A stretch of DNA of 64,000 nucleotides from Roseiarcus sp963823165 (GTDB taxonomy: Bacteria; Pseudomonadota; Alphaproteobacteria; Rhizobiales; Beijerinckiaceae): the NCBI GenBank assembly GCA_963823165.1, contig CAWGKV010000034.1:62001-126000 (forward strand), given 5' to 3'. The position numbers were made by a program, and so were the translations under genes. Below are positions 54,486 through 64,000 of the stretch, piece after piece. Within the stretch, counting starts at the first letter, position 1. Every line of letters begins with the position of its first letter. The notes beneath the pieces were generated by a model that saw only the letters and a program-made list of their open reading frames with translations, ran no database searches and was not told the DNA's origin.

Positions 54486-55316
54486 ATGCTCAACCAGCGC
54501 GCGCAGTCGCTCGGCGTCCATGTCATCCTCATCGCCTACAGCGCGCTCGCGGTCGGGCCGATCCTGCTCGTGGTGATGAACTCGTTCAAGGCGCGCAACG
54601 CCATCTTCGGCGCGCCGCTCGCCCCGCCGAACGCCGCGACCTTCTCGCTGATCGGCTACGCCAAAGTGTTCAAGGCCTCGCTCATCGGCACGTATTTCGC
54701 CAATTCGCTGATCGTTACGCTCGCCAGCATGTTCCTCGTTCTCTTGTTCGGCGCGATGGCGGCCTGGGCGCTCACCGAATACAAGTTCCGCGGCTCGACG
54801 GCGCTCGCGCTCTTCCTTTCGATCGGCATCATGGTGCCAATCCGGCTGGGATCGGTCGCGATCCTGACCATGATGCGCAAGGCCGGCCTCAACGACACGC
54901 TGACCGCGCTGATCCTGGTCTATGTCGCGCAGGGGCTGCCGATGTCGGTGTTCATCCTGAGCGAGTTCGTCCAGCAGATCCCGAAGGATCTCCGCGACGC
55001 GGCGCGCTGCGACGGCGTGCCGGAGACCAGGATCTTCTTCGAGGTGATCGCGCCGCTGCTCAGGCCCGCGATCGCGACGGTCGCCGTCTTCACCATCGTG
55101 CCGATCTGGAACGATTTGTGGTTCCCGCTGATCCTCACCTCGTCCAATTCGACCCACACCATCACGCTCGGCGTGCAACAGTTTCTCGGCCAGTACATCA
55201 CCGACTGGAACTCGGTGCTGGCCGCTCTGTCGATGGCGATCCTGCCGGTCGTGGCCATCTACGTCGTCTTCTCGCGGCAGCTGATCAGCGGCCTCACCGC
55301 CGGCGCGGTCAAGTAG
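54486..55316 (+). CDS. Sugar ABC transporter permease (MalG-type)
   Basis: This 276-residue second permease has six helices and the EAA loop QIPKDLRDAARCDGVPETRI with FFEVIAPLLRPAI. The N-terminus (HVILIAYSALAVGPILLVVM, NSFKARNAIFG) is typical of MalG/LacG. AGGGGAAAC lies just upstream of the ATG at 54,486. It precedes the ATPase by 13 bases. Confidence 0.92.
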   Translation: MLNQRAQSLGVHVILIAYSALAVGPILLVVMNSFKARNAIFGAPLAPPNAATFSLIGYAKVFKASLIGTYFANSLIVTLASMFLVLLFGAMAAWALTEYKFRGSTALALFLSIGIMVPIRLGSVAILTMMRKAGLNDTLTALILVYVAQGLPMSVFILSEFVQQIPKDLRDAARCDGVPETRIFFEVIAPLLRPAIATVAVFTIVPIWNDLWFPLILTSSNSTHTITLGVQQFLGQYITDWNSVLAALSMAILPVVAIYVVFSRQLISGLTAGAVK

Positions 55317-55329
55317 GGCGTCACGGGAT

Positions 55330-56403
55330 ATGGCGCGACTGCATATCGACAAGCTCAGCAAGAGCTACGGCTCGGCAAAAGTGCTCGCCGATATCGATCT
55401 CTCGATCGAGAACGGCGAGTTCGTCGTGCTGGTCGGGCCGTCCGGCTGCGGCAAGTCGACGCTTTTGCGCATGATCGCCGGGCTCGACGCGCCGACCGCG
55501 GGCGAGATCTTCATCGCCGACCGCCTGGTCAACGCGCTCGCCCCGGCCGAGCGCAAGATCGCCATGGTGTTCCAGTCCTACGCGCTTTATCCGCACATGG
55601 ACGTCCGGAAGAACATGACCTTCGGCCTCAAGTTCACCGGCGTCGCTTCGGCCGAGCGGGACAAGCGCGTCGCTGAGGCGGCGCGCATGCTGCGGCTCGA
55701 GGAGTTGCTCGGGCGCTATCCGCGCGACCTCTCCGGCGGCCAGCGCCAGCGAGTCGCGATCGGCCGTGCGATCGTGCGCGAGCCTGACGTTTTCCTGTTC
55801 GACGAGCCGCTGTCGAACCTCGACGCCGCGCTCAGAGTCTCGACCCGGGTCGAGATCGCCCGCCTTCACCGGCTGCTCGGCGCGACCATGGTCTATGTCA
55901 CGCATGACCAGATAGAGGCGATGACCCTCGCCGACCGGATCGTGGTAATGAACCAGGGCCGCATCGAGCAGGTCGGCAAGCCGCTCGACCTCTACTACGC
56001 GCCGGCCAACCTGTTCGTCGCCGGTTTCATCGGGTCGCCTGCGATGAACTTCTTTCCCGCGATCGTCGAGCGCGTCGAGGGCGGCGAGGCGCGGGTCAAG
56101 GGCGTGTCCATGACCCCGCTGACGGTGCCGGCTGGCTCGCTGAAGCCAGGCGCCCAGCTCACCATCGGGGTGCGGCCGGAGCACCTGGCGGCGGGACGGC
56201 CGGGCGCCTTTGGGACGGCCGGTCTCGTCGAACTCGTCGAGCGCCTCGGCGAAGCCTCCTACGCGCATGTGCGGCGGGCCGACGACAAGGTAATGGTGAT
56301 CGAGATGCGTGGCCGCGGCACGCCGTCCCCCGGTGAGACGGTGACCTTCTCGGCCCCGGCCGAGGACATTCACGTCTTCGACGACGCCGGCCGCCATATC
56401 TGA
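55330..56403 (+). CDS. Sugar ABC transporter ATP-binding protein (MalK/UgpC-type)
   Basis: This 357-residue ATPase powers the transporter encoded upstream. The Walker A VGPSGCGKSTLLRMIAGL, Q-loop VFQSYALYPHM, signature LSGGQRQRVAIGRAIV, Walker B VFLFDEPLSNLDAAL and H-loop VYVTHDQIEAMTLAD are intact. The C-terminal 110 residues form the TOBE/MalK regulatory domain (IGVRPEHLA). It completes a full operon, so no shared ATPase from elsewhere is needed. Confidence 0.94.
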   Translation: MARLHIDKLSKSYGSAKVLADIDLSIENGEFVVLVGPSGCGKSTLLRMIAGLDAPTAGEIFIADRLVNALAPAERKIAMVFQSYALYPHMDVRKNMTFGLKFTGVASAERDKRVAEAARMLRLEELLGRYPRDLSGGQRQRVAIGRAIVREPDVFLFDEPLSNLDAALRVSTRVEIARLHRLLGATMVYVTHDQIEAMTLADRIVVMNQGRIEQVGKPLDLYYAPANLFVAGFIGSPAMNFFPAIVERVEGGEARVKGVSMTPLTVPAGSLKPGAQLTIGVRPEHLAAGRPGAFGTAGLVELVERLGEASYAHVRRADDKVMVIEMRGRGTPSPGETVTFSAPAEDIHVFDDAGRHI

Positions 56404-56636
56404 GCGGCCCGCTTCCAGCCGGCGCTCGGTTTGTCGGCCAGCGTTCGCGCCGATTTGACGAAGGGCGTTGGCGCGCATTTAACCGAAATGATTGATTTCT
56501 GGCCGAACTCAGGGCCGGTCGTATTGCGTCCGGCCGCTCTTCTGCCATATTTAGAATCGGGAGCTATGAATGCGGAACAGCCCGGCGCTGACAGCGTTCA
56601 TTGCGTGCTTCGGGATAGTCACCATAGGGGGAATTC

Positions 56637-57188
56637 ATGCGTCGCACCTTTGCTTGCGCCGCCGCATTGGCGGGATTCATTTTGAGCGCCGGCGCGGCTC
56701 CGGCTTCGGCCAACCTGCTCGACTCCCAGTTGCAGCCGGTTGCTTCGCCGATCCCGCGCGAAACCGTCCAGTTCGACGGCAGGGAGAAGCCGGGCACGAT
56801 CATCATCCGCACCGGCGAGCGCCGGCTTTATTACGTTCTTCCGGATCACCAGGCGCTGGTGTACGGCGTCGGCGTCGGGCGGCCCGGCTTCACCTGGGCA
56901 GGTGCGACCCATATCGCCTACAAGCGCGAATGGCCGGACTGGACCCCGCCACCGCAGATGCTGAGGCGGCGCCCCGACCTGCCGCGCCACATGGAGGGCG
57001 GCATCGACAATCCGCTCGGCGCGCGCGCGATGTACCTGGCCGGCACGCTCTATCGCATCCACGGCTCGAACGAGCCAGACACGATCGGCCAGGCAGTGTC
57101 GTCCGGCTGTATCCGGATGACCAACGACGACGTCGTCGACCTTTACAGCCGCGCCCGGGTCGGCGCCCGGGTCATCGTCACCCGCTGA
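56637..57188 (+). CDS. L,D-transpeptidase (YkuD domain)
   Basis: This 183-residue periplasmic protein has a signal peptide (MRRTFACAAALAGFILSAGA, cleavage near ASA) and an ErfK/YbiS-type YkuD domain. Such domains form 3-3 crosslinks in peptidoglycan or attach lipoproteins. The catalytic His and Cys are in RIHGSNEPDTIGQAVSSGCIRM (about residues 140-161). GGGGG lies 6 bases upstream of the ATG. It appears to be a single-gene unit ended by, or followed by, the hairpin at 57,248. Confidence 0.9.
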   Translation: MRRTFACAAALAGFILSAGAAPASANLLDSQLQPVASPIPRETVQFDGREKPGTIIIRTGERRLYYVLPDHQALVYGVGVGRPGFTWAGATHIAYKREWPDWTPPPQMLRRRPDLPRHMEGGIDNPLGARAMYLAGTLYRIHGSNEPDTIGQAVSSGCIRMTNDDVVDLYSRARVGARVIVTR

Positions 57189-57247
57189 CATTCTTCGCCC
57201 GCCGCTGCAGCCGCGCTCGCTGATCGCGGCCCACAGTCTGCTCCCTA

Positions 57248-57276
57248 AAGGAAAGGCGGGGCAGGCGCCTTTCCTT
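57248..57276 (+). terminator. Perfect 11-bp stem-loop upstream of moaA
   Basis: AAGGAAAGGCG and CGCCTTTCCTT pair perfectly around a seven-base GGGCAGG loop. The hairpin lies 60 bases after the L,D-transpeptidase stop and 28 bases before the moaA start. It may terminate the upstream transcript, though no T-run follows, or act within the moaA leader. Confidence 0.55.
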
Positions 57277-57304
57277 CGGGCAGGTCCGCCCTTATGTTCC
57301 GCGG

Positions 57305-58321
57305 ATGCACGCCCTTGCCCCCCACGCGTCTTCGCTTATCGATCCCTTTGGCCGCCAGATCGCCTATGTGCGGGTGTCGGTGACGGACAGGTGCGACTTT
57401 CGCTGCGTCTATTGCATGTCAGAGGACATGAATTTCCTGCCCAAGCGCGACGTGCTGTCGCTTGAGGAGCTGGACCGCCTGTGCTCGGCCTTCGTCGGTC
57501 TCGGCGCGCGCAAGATTCGCATCACCGGCGGCGAGCCGCTCGTCCGGCGCAACGTGATGTCGCTGTTCCGCGGGCTGAAACGCCATCTAGCAAGCGGGAC
57601 CCTCGACGAACTTACGGTGACGACCAACGGTTCGCAGCTCGCTAAATTCGCCCATGAGCTCGCCGATTGCGGCGTCCGCCGCATCAACGTCTCGCTCGAT
57701 ACGCTCGATCCCGAGAGGTTCCGCGCCGTCACCCGTTGGGGCGATCTCGCCACGGTGCTCAAGGGCCTCGACGCTGCGGTCGCGGCGGGCCTCGAGATCA
57801 AGATCAATGCGGTGGCGCTGAAAGGTTTCAACGACGCGGAAACGCGCAGGCTGGTTGATTGGGCGCACGGGCGCGGGTTTGGCATGACGTTCATCGAGGT
57901 GATGCCGCTCGGCGCCATGGAGCGGGACCGGGTGGACCAGTTCATGCCCTTGACCGAACTTCGCGCGGATCTCGAACGCTCGCTGACTCTGACCCCCTCG
58001 ACTTACGCCACTGGTGGGCCGGCGCGCTATTTCGACGTCAAGGAGACCGGCGGGCGGATCGGCTTCATCACGCCGCTCACCCACAATTTCTGCGAGAGCT
58101 GCAACCGTGTTCGCGTGACCTGCACCGGCACTCTCTATATGTGCCTCGGCCAGGAGGATGCGGCGGACCTGCGCGAGCCGTTGCGTCGCTCCGAATCGGA
58201 CGAGCCGCTGATCGCCGCGATCCGCGCCGCGATCCAACGCAAGCCCAGGGGCCACGACTTCGTCATCGCGCGCGCCGCCAAGCCCGCGGTCCAGCGCCAT
58301 ATGAGCGCGACCGGCGGGTGA
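57305..58321 (+). CDS. moaA: GTP 3',8-cyclase (molybdenum cofactor biosynthesis)
   Basis: This 338-residue radical-SAM enzyme, with MoaC, converts GTP to cyclic pyranopterin monophosphate. The N-terminal cluster Cys are in TDRCDFRCVYCMS, followed by ITGGEPLVRR and TNGSQLAKFA. The C-terminal second cluster is in FCESCNRVRVTCTGTLYMC. The last residues SATGG give the Gly-Gly tail needed for activity. moaC is not in the window. The monothiol glutaredoxin follows about 100 bases downstream. Confidence 0.95.
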   Translation: MHALAPHASSLIDPFGRQIAYVRVSVTDRCDFRCVYCMSEDMNFLPKRDVLSLEELDRLCSAFVGLGARKIRITGGEPLVRRNVMSLFRGLKRHLASGTLDELTVTTNGSQLAKFAHELADCGVRRINVSLDTLDPERFRAVTRWGDLATVLKGLDAAVAAGLEIKINAVALKGFNDAETRRLVDWAHGRGFGMTFIEVMPLGAMERDRVDQFMPLTELRADLERSLTLTPSTYATGGPARYFDVKETGGRIGFITPLTHNFCESCNRVRVTCTGTLYMCLGQEDAADLREPLRRSESDEPLIAAIRAAIQRKPRGHDFVIARAAKPAVQRHMSATGG

Positions 58322-58425
58322 GGTTTCGGAATTCGACCCGCTGGCAAGTCGGCGGTTCACGCTCTATATGTGTCTCCGCTGAACGGGCGGGACCTTGACC
58401 CCCGCTCCGAAAAGGAACCAACGCC

Positions 58426-58767
58426 ATGTCGAACGCACGCGAACGGATCGAGAAGCTGATTTCGGAACACCCGGTTGTTCTCTTCATGAAGGGAACGCCT
58501 CAATTCCCGCAATGCGGGTTCTCGGGCCAGGTCATCCAAATTCTCGACTATCTCGGCGCGCCGGTTCATGGCGTCAATGTGCTCGAGGACGATGAAATCC
58601 GTCGGGGCGTCAAGGAATTCGCCAATTGGCCGACCATCCCTCAGCTCTACGTCAAGGGCGAATTCGTCGGCGGCTGCGACATCACCCGGGAAATGTTTCA
58701 GTCGGGCGAACTCGCAGCGATGCTGACCGATGCCGGCGTGCCGCTGAAGAGCCAGGCCAAGGTCTGA
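58426..58767 (+). CDS. grxD: Monothiol glutaredoxin (CGFS type)
   Basis: This 113-residue protein has the CGFS active site in GTPQFPQCGFSGQVIQILD (about residue 30) and the glutathione-binding WPTIPQLYVKGEFVGGCDI. CGFS glutaredoxins carry 2Fe-2S clusters and deliver them to Fe-S proteins, with BolA as partner. In many alphaproteobacteria a bolA gene is adjacent; none is seen here. Placement after moaA, a double Fe-S enzyme, is at least compatible. Confidence 0.94.
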   Translation: MSNARERIEKLISEHPVVLFMKGTPQFPQCGFSGQVIQILDYLGAPVHGVNVLEDDEIRRGVKEFANWPTIPQLYVKGEFVGGCDITREMFQSGELAAMLTDAGVPLKSQAKV

Positions 58768-58987
58768 CTCCGTCGGCCTGGAGTGGGTCGAGCCCATCGT
58801 CGACAAAATCGCGGCCCGAGTGGGCGCGCTGACGCGGCGCCGACGGCTTCCGGGCGCTTTGGAGTGATGCCGCTTGGGCGGGACCGACTTTGGCGGCCTC
58901 GCTTGCGACTTTAAGCGCAATTGAAAAACCTTTGTCCGAGGAATAGCGTTAACGGTCGTCTCTGAGCGGGGTCATCGGAAGCGCGTC

Positions 58988-60304
<1,317 letters not shown>

Positions 60305-60811
60305 GGATCTGTTACGCCCCGTTGGTCATGAACGCAGTTGCCGGCCGCACGCGAAGAGTTTGTCCATAGGAGCCTGTCTGCTCAAACTCGGCACGACGGG
60401 ATTGGAAGTGCGAGCGGAGCGATTCCGGCCATTCTTGGCCGCCTCGCGCGGGCTCATCTCGTTGCAAGGGCCGCCCTGGACGGAGTCCGCCGTTGAGCGC
60501 TTCAGGGTATTATGGGCCAGGCAAACGAGACTCTCGCGGCGACCTTCTCGACGCCTCGCGGCAGGAACGGCGCCGGCTTGATCTGTCCGAGCACCGGCTC
60601 GGCCAGCTGTTTTCTTAAGAGGCGCTGAAATTCAAATTTGGATGCTGAGACTTCTATGAACATGCGCCGGCACAGTGCTGCCGGTATGGATGGGTGATCG
60701 GAATGGTGGGGGTTATGGCCGAAACTGATCACTTGGTGCGGTCTTGAGGTTTCTTGAAGAATTCGCTGGAATGGGCGAGGGACCTGCTGGGCCAACTCAG
60801 AGCAAAGCAGA
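60305..60811. other. Intergenic stretch without a supported gene
   Basis: These 507 bases between phaZ and the DegT-type gene hold only short frames with no ribosome-binding site or recognisable domain. A locally AT-rich patch (GAAATTCAAATTTGGATGC) lies at about 60,627-60,645. Confidence 0.4.
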
Positions 60812-61981
60812 ATGAAAAACGAGACATGGAACAACGAGGGCTATGCTTCGCCAGCGACGAAGATCCCGGTCATGAAACCGCGACTTCCCGCGATGGAGCA
60901 GCTCGCGCCCTATTTGCGAAGGATTGACGCAAGCCGGATTTATTCGAATTTCGGCCCGCTCGCGCGTGAGCTCGGCGAGAGACTGGCGAAGCATTTTGGC
61001 TTGCGGGAGCCAACCGTCGTCGTCGCGGCTTCGGGCACGGCGGCCCTCGTCGGCGCCATTCTCGCGACCGCCGGAAGGGCTACGCCGGACAGGCCGCTGG
61101 CCATCGTTCCGGCTTTCACTTTCGTCGCGACGGCTTCGGCCGTCGAAGCCTGCGGCTACCGCATTCTGCTTGCAGACGTCGATCCGAAGGACTTTTTGCT
61201 CGATCCCGCGCGACTGGCGGCCGACCACACGCTTGACCGCGTCGGCCTCGTCGTTCCGGTCGGAGCTTTTGGACGAGCCGTCGACCAGGCGGTTTGGAGG
61301 GCCTTTCGCGACAAGACCGGGATCCCGGTCGTCATCGACGGCGCCGCATGCTTCGAGACGCTGACGTCGGCGCAGAGCCGCACGCTCGACGACATTCCGG
61401 TGGCGATCAGCCTTCATGCGACGAAAAGCTTCGGCGCCGGCGAGGGCGGCTGCGTCGTGACGCGCGACGCTGATCTCGCGATGCGCAGTGCCCGTGCCAT
61501 CAATTTCGGTTTTTTCGGCGCCCGCGACTGCGAAAGCGCCAATATCAACGGCAAGATGAGCGAATATCACGCCGCAGTGGGCCTCGCCGAACTCGATGGC
61601 TGGCACGAGAAGAGTCGCGCGCTGCTCGCAGTCGCCGAAACCTACCGGAACGCGCTCGAGGAAAGCGGTCTCCTGGCCGATTTCTTCGCTGCGCCGGAGA
61701 TCGCCGGCTGCTACGCGCTCATCCGTTGCGAAACCGGACCGCATGCACGGCGCCTGGAAGAGGCGCTGACGAGCCACGGCGTCGGCTTTCGCCGGTGGTA
61801 TGGCGGAGGGCTCCATCGCCATAGCTATCACGCCAGGCTTGAGCATGGGGACTTGGCGGTTTCCGAACGGCTCGGCGACTGTCTACTCGGCCTTCCAACC
61901 GCGCTGGACCTTGCTGCAGGCGACATCCAACTCATCGCCGGCATATTGAACTCCACGATCGGATGGGGGAGACACGATTGA
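60812..61981 (+). CDS. DegT/DnrJ/EryC1/StrS aminotransferase
   Basis: This 389-residue PLP enzyme belongs to the sugar aminotransferase family that makes amino sugars for surface polysaccharides. VVAASGTAALVGAIL binds the phosphate, VVIDGAACFETL carries the PLP Asp, and the Schiff-base Lys is in SLHATKSFGAGEGG (about residue 208). The final RRWYGGGLHRHSYHA resembles the family's substrate lid. Together with the glycosyltransferase starting 139 bases downstream, it probably belongs to an O-antigen or exopolysaccharide cluster extending past the right edge. Confidence 0.88.
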   Translation: MKNETWNNEGYASPATKIPVMKPRLPAMEQLAPYLRRIDASRIYSNFGPLARELGERLAKHFGLREPTVVVAASGTAALVGAILATAGRATPDRPLAIVPAFTFVATASAVEACGYRILLADVDPKDFLLDPARLAADHTLDRVGLVVPVGAFGRAVDQAVWRAFRDKTGIPVVIDGAACFETLTSAQSRTLDDIPVAISLHATKSFGAGEGGCVVTRDADLAMRSARAINFGFFGARDCESANINGKMSEYHAAVGLAELDGWHEKSRALLAVAETYRNALEESGLLADFFAAPEIAGCYALIRCETGPHARRLEEALTSHGVGFRRWYGGGLHRHSYHARLEHGDLAVSERLGDCLLGLPTALDLAAGDIQLIAGILNSTIGWGRHD

Positions 61982-62119
61982 CCTGGGGTCATCGACGATA
62001 CCCACGGCTGTGTGTCGGGAGTGCTCCGATGATCTCCTTCGAGGAATGGGCGGCCTCCTGGCCGAACTCCGCCGAGGACCGATCCGCAGGAGGTGCGTTG
62101 GCTGGAGATCCGCGAAATC

Positions 62120-64000
62120 ATGGTCGATCAGAAGCCGGGGAGCCTTGCGGCGCCGAGTGAGCTCGCCAGGCGCGCCTCCGAACGCGACGTGCTTATCTGC
62201 TACCGCGTTCTCCTTGGCCGCGAACCGGAAGGCCCGCAAACGATTGCGGAAAAGATGCTGGGAACTGTCCGCGATCTCGTCGCAGGGGGGTTGGCGTCTA
62301 ATGAATTTTACGCCCGCGTCGTCTTGGCAGCCGCGCGCGGCGGACGGCCGCCGCACGCCGGCAGGTCGCGAGGCCCGGAGCCAATTGACTTGGAGTGGGC
62401 GGCCGAGAACCTGCCGCTTGAGCAAGCGACCCGTACCGGGCTGACCGCGGTTTCCACTTGGCGAGACTTCTTCGCTGCCCTCTTCCATGATCATACGTTC
62501 CGTCGATCCGTTCCGGCGTTGCGAACGGATCCCGCGCTGGCTGACACAATTCCAGGGTTGCCGAGAAAGCTCGGGGGGGCCCCGCAGAGAGCAATTGTAG
62601 GCGCCATCGAGCTTTGCATCGGGGCGGATCTCAAAGGTTGGGCGGCAGATCAATCCGATCTCCATGAGCCGGTTACTCTGGAAATCCTCGCCGACGGCGA
62701 ATCGGTCGGCATTGCGAGGTGTGATCAGTTTCGGGCCGACCTAACCCAAACGCTGGGCAAGGAGGGCAATTTCGGATTTCAGTTCACATTGCCCTCATCG
62801 TTGCGCCAGTTGCGGCCGAAGGGATTGTACGTCAGCGCCGTCGAGTTGCGGTCCCGGCAACCCATAGGCGGGGAGCGCTACGTCGACCTGTCGCGTGACA
62901 CTGATCTCGGCGCACTGGAGGAGTTGAATCGCAGACTTGCCCAGATCGAAGCGGTGCTCAGTTCGATCCGCGCCCAAGTTCCTTCCGTTTCTTTGCTCAC
63001 CTCCTATTCTTTGGGTAGTTACGACGATTACGTTCGTCACGCCGCTGGCGTCGACGCGCTTCGGCGCGCCCGCCAACAGGACGAGATGGCGAGATACACT
63101 TGTCGCCCGGTCGTATCCATTGTGCTTTGGAACGCCGGTCGCGATCCGGTCCGGCTCGAGGACAGCCTGCGAAGCATTTCGTCGCAGACCTACGATCGAT
63201 GGGAACTCCTTGTATGCGACAACTCGCCCTTCTGCACTGCAGAGACGCGCCAGGCAGTTGACCGCACCTTTTCCGGCGACCCGCGGGTCAAACTGGTTCC
63301 GGGCGGCTGCGAAGACGAAGGGTCCGCCAGGAGCAATCGCAGCATCGCGGCGGCCACAGGCGAGTACATTTGCTTTCTCGACGTAGGCGATCAGCTGTCG
63401 GACGACGCCTTGTTCAACGTGCTGAGAACACTACAGGCGCGCCGCTATAGACTGCTGTACTCCGACGAAGACCGGGTGAGCGTAGACGCCTCCGGCCGCC
63501 GTTCCTTCCACTCCCCCTACTTCAAGCCAGATTTCGACTGGGACCTGTTGATTGGCCAGAACTACCTTCGTCGACTGCTGGTCGTCGACACGGCGCTCGT
63601 TCGCAAGATCGGAGGATTCCGCCGCGAATACGTAGGCGCACACGAGTACGATCTCGTCCTTCGCTGTCTCGAAAATATCAAGCCTAGCCAAGTGGGCCAT
63701 ATCTGTCGCGTCATATATCACTGGCGCATGGAGGCCGAGGCCAACTATGACACCGCACAAAACCCGAGCGAAGCGAGGCCCTTCGGCTTGCCTGCGTGAA
63801 CGATCACCTTCATCGCAGTGGGATTCATGCCCGCGCAGAAGTGTTGATCAACTCATTCGCCGGCTTGCGCAAGGGCGAGGTCGGATTGACTTGGGCGCTG
63901 CCGCAGGACTCGCCGCCAGTGTCGATCATCATCCCGACACGGGATCGGGCTGATCTCTTGCGCCGGTGCCTAGCGGCTTTGCGGCCGGCAATCGACGCGT
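62120..64000 (+). pseudogene. DUF4214-GT2 glycosyltransferase, frameshifted and cut by the window edge
   Basis: The first 560 codons encode a DUF4214-like module (CYRVLLGREPEGPQTIAEKM), a small beta domain common in large glycosyltransferases (LKGWAADQSDLHEPVTLEIL) and a GT2 domain (VSIVLWNAGRDP, SQTYDRWELLVCDNS, GEYICFLDVGDQLSDDAL, YSDEDRVS). A stop at 63,797 follows a one-base loss at about 63,776-63,778. The next frame continues the same kind of protein with ALRLACVNDHLHRSGI and a second GT2 start, PPVSIIIPTRDRADLLRRCL, out to the edge. So one long tandem-GT2 protein is split by a frameshift. The ATG at 62,120 is preferred to a GTG at 62,093, whose AGGAG has no spacing. Confidence 0.78.

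Noticed and set aside
57189..57304. Molybdenum-cofactor riboswitch upstream of moaA
   Set aside because: The gap is only 116 bases and holds one simple hairpin; the riboswitch needs a larger multi-stem structure.
60360..60834. Short open frames between phaZ and the DegT gene
   Set aside because: None has a good start signal or any recognisable domain.

Overview
The window is GC-rich chromosomal DNA from an alphaproteobacterium. The Rieske/cytochrome b pair, the Tim44-like/MltA/Smr gene run, the intracellular PHB depolymerase and the Flp pilins fit the Hyphomicrobiales, plausibly the Beijerinckiaceae/Methylocystaceae side. That placement is inferred from gene content only. Ordinary metabolic genes alternate with debris: truncated genes, partial duplications, dispersed palindromic repeats, and several genes broken by a single-base frameshift.

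Region by region. 1-9.3 kb is core: petB (cut by the left edge) and petA of the bc1 complex, trmL, a NarL/LuxR response regulator, acs, an EVE-domain gene, a YciI-like gene, gpsA, and a translationally coupled Tim44-like/mltA/Smr run. 9.3-13.5 kb is accessory: repeats, a GxxExxY remnant, a TacA/TacT-type toxin-antitoxin operon with a clear operator palindrome, a frameshifted SRAP remnant, and a 511-aa protein with an N-terminal coiled coil and a GH19-like muramidase/chitinase domain. 13.6-22.3 kb holds an ldh remnant beside a partial copy of manC, manC, a frameshifted ftsZ paralogue, a DUF433 antitoxin with a truncated toxin, an amidase, a large membrane-anchored patatin, and hicA with a frameshifted hicB. 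22.4-30.5 kb holds a PfkB (adenosine kinase-like) gene, a frameshifted baeRF-type gene, a degenerate second copy of the kinase 3' end, an SRPBCC protein, a methyltransferase, and an Old-Yellow-Enzyme-type demethylase paired with an ornithine cyclodeaminase homologue.

30.9-42.6 kb encodes a secreted kelch protein, a Tat-exported metallopeptidase, a glgB-like remnant, a polytopic membrane protein, an acyltransferase-3, two orphan Flp pilins, a YggS-type PLP protein, rpmB, eda, an inositol-dehydrogenase remnant, a frameshifted YafY regulator and a small PsiF-like secreted protein. 42.6-47.1 kb is a lower-GC island. It has NB-ARC and Tn3-like remnants, a protein fusing a HATPase to a DUF4325/STAS-like domain, and an IS1595-family element with 24-bp inverted repeats, 8-bp target duplications and three passenger genes. 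47.1-50 kb has two VOC proteins around an HTH gene whose 3' end and an adjacent MITE-like hairpin are duplicated in tandem with a 402-bp period.

50.1-64 kb is largely intact: an aldo/keto reductase, a SIS-domain sugar-phosphate protein divergent from a complete sugar ABC transporter, an L,D-transpeptidase, moaA with a strong hairpin upstream, a CGFS glutaredoxin, a PHB depolymerase, a DegT aminotransferase, and a DUF4214/GT2 glycosyltransferase that is frameshifted and runs off the right edge. The strongest candidates for new biology are the IS1595 passenger cargo, the ATPase-DUF4325 protein beside it, and the coiled-coil/GH19 protein next to the TacAT-like module.
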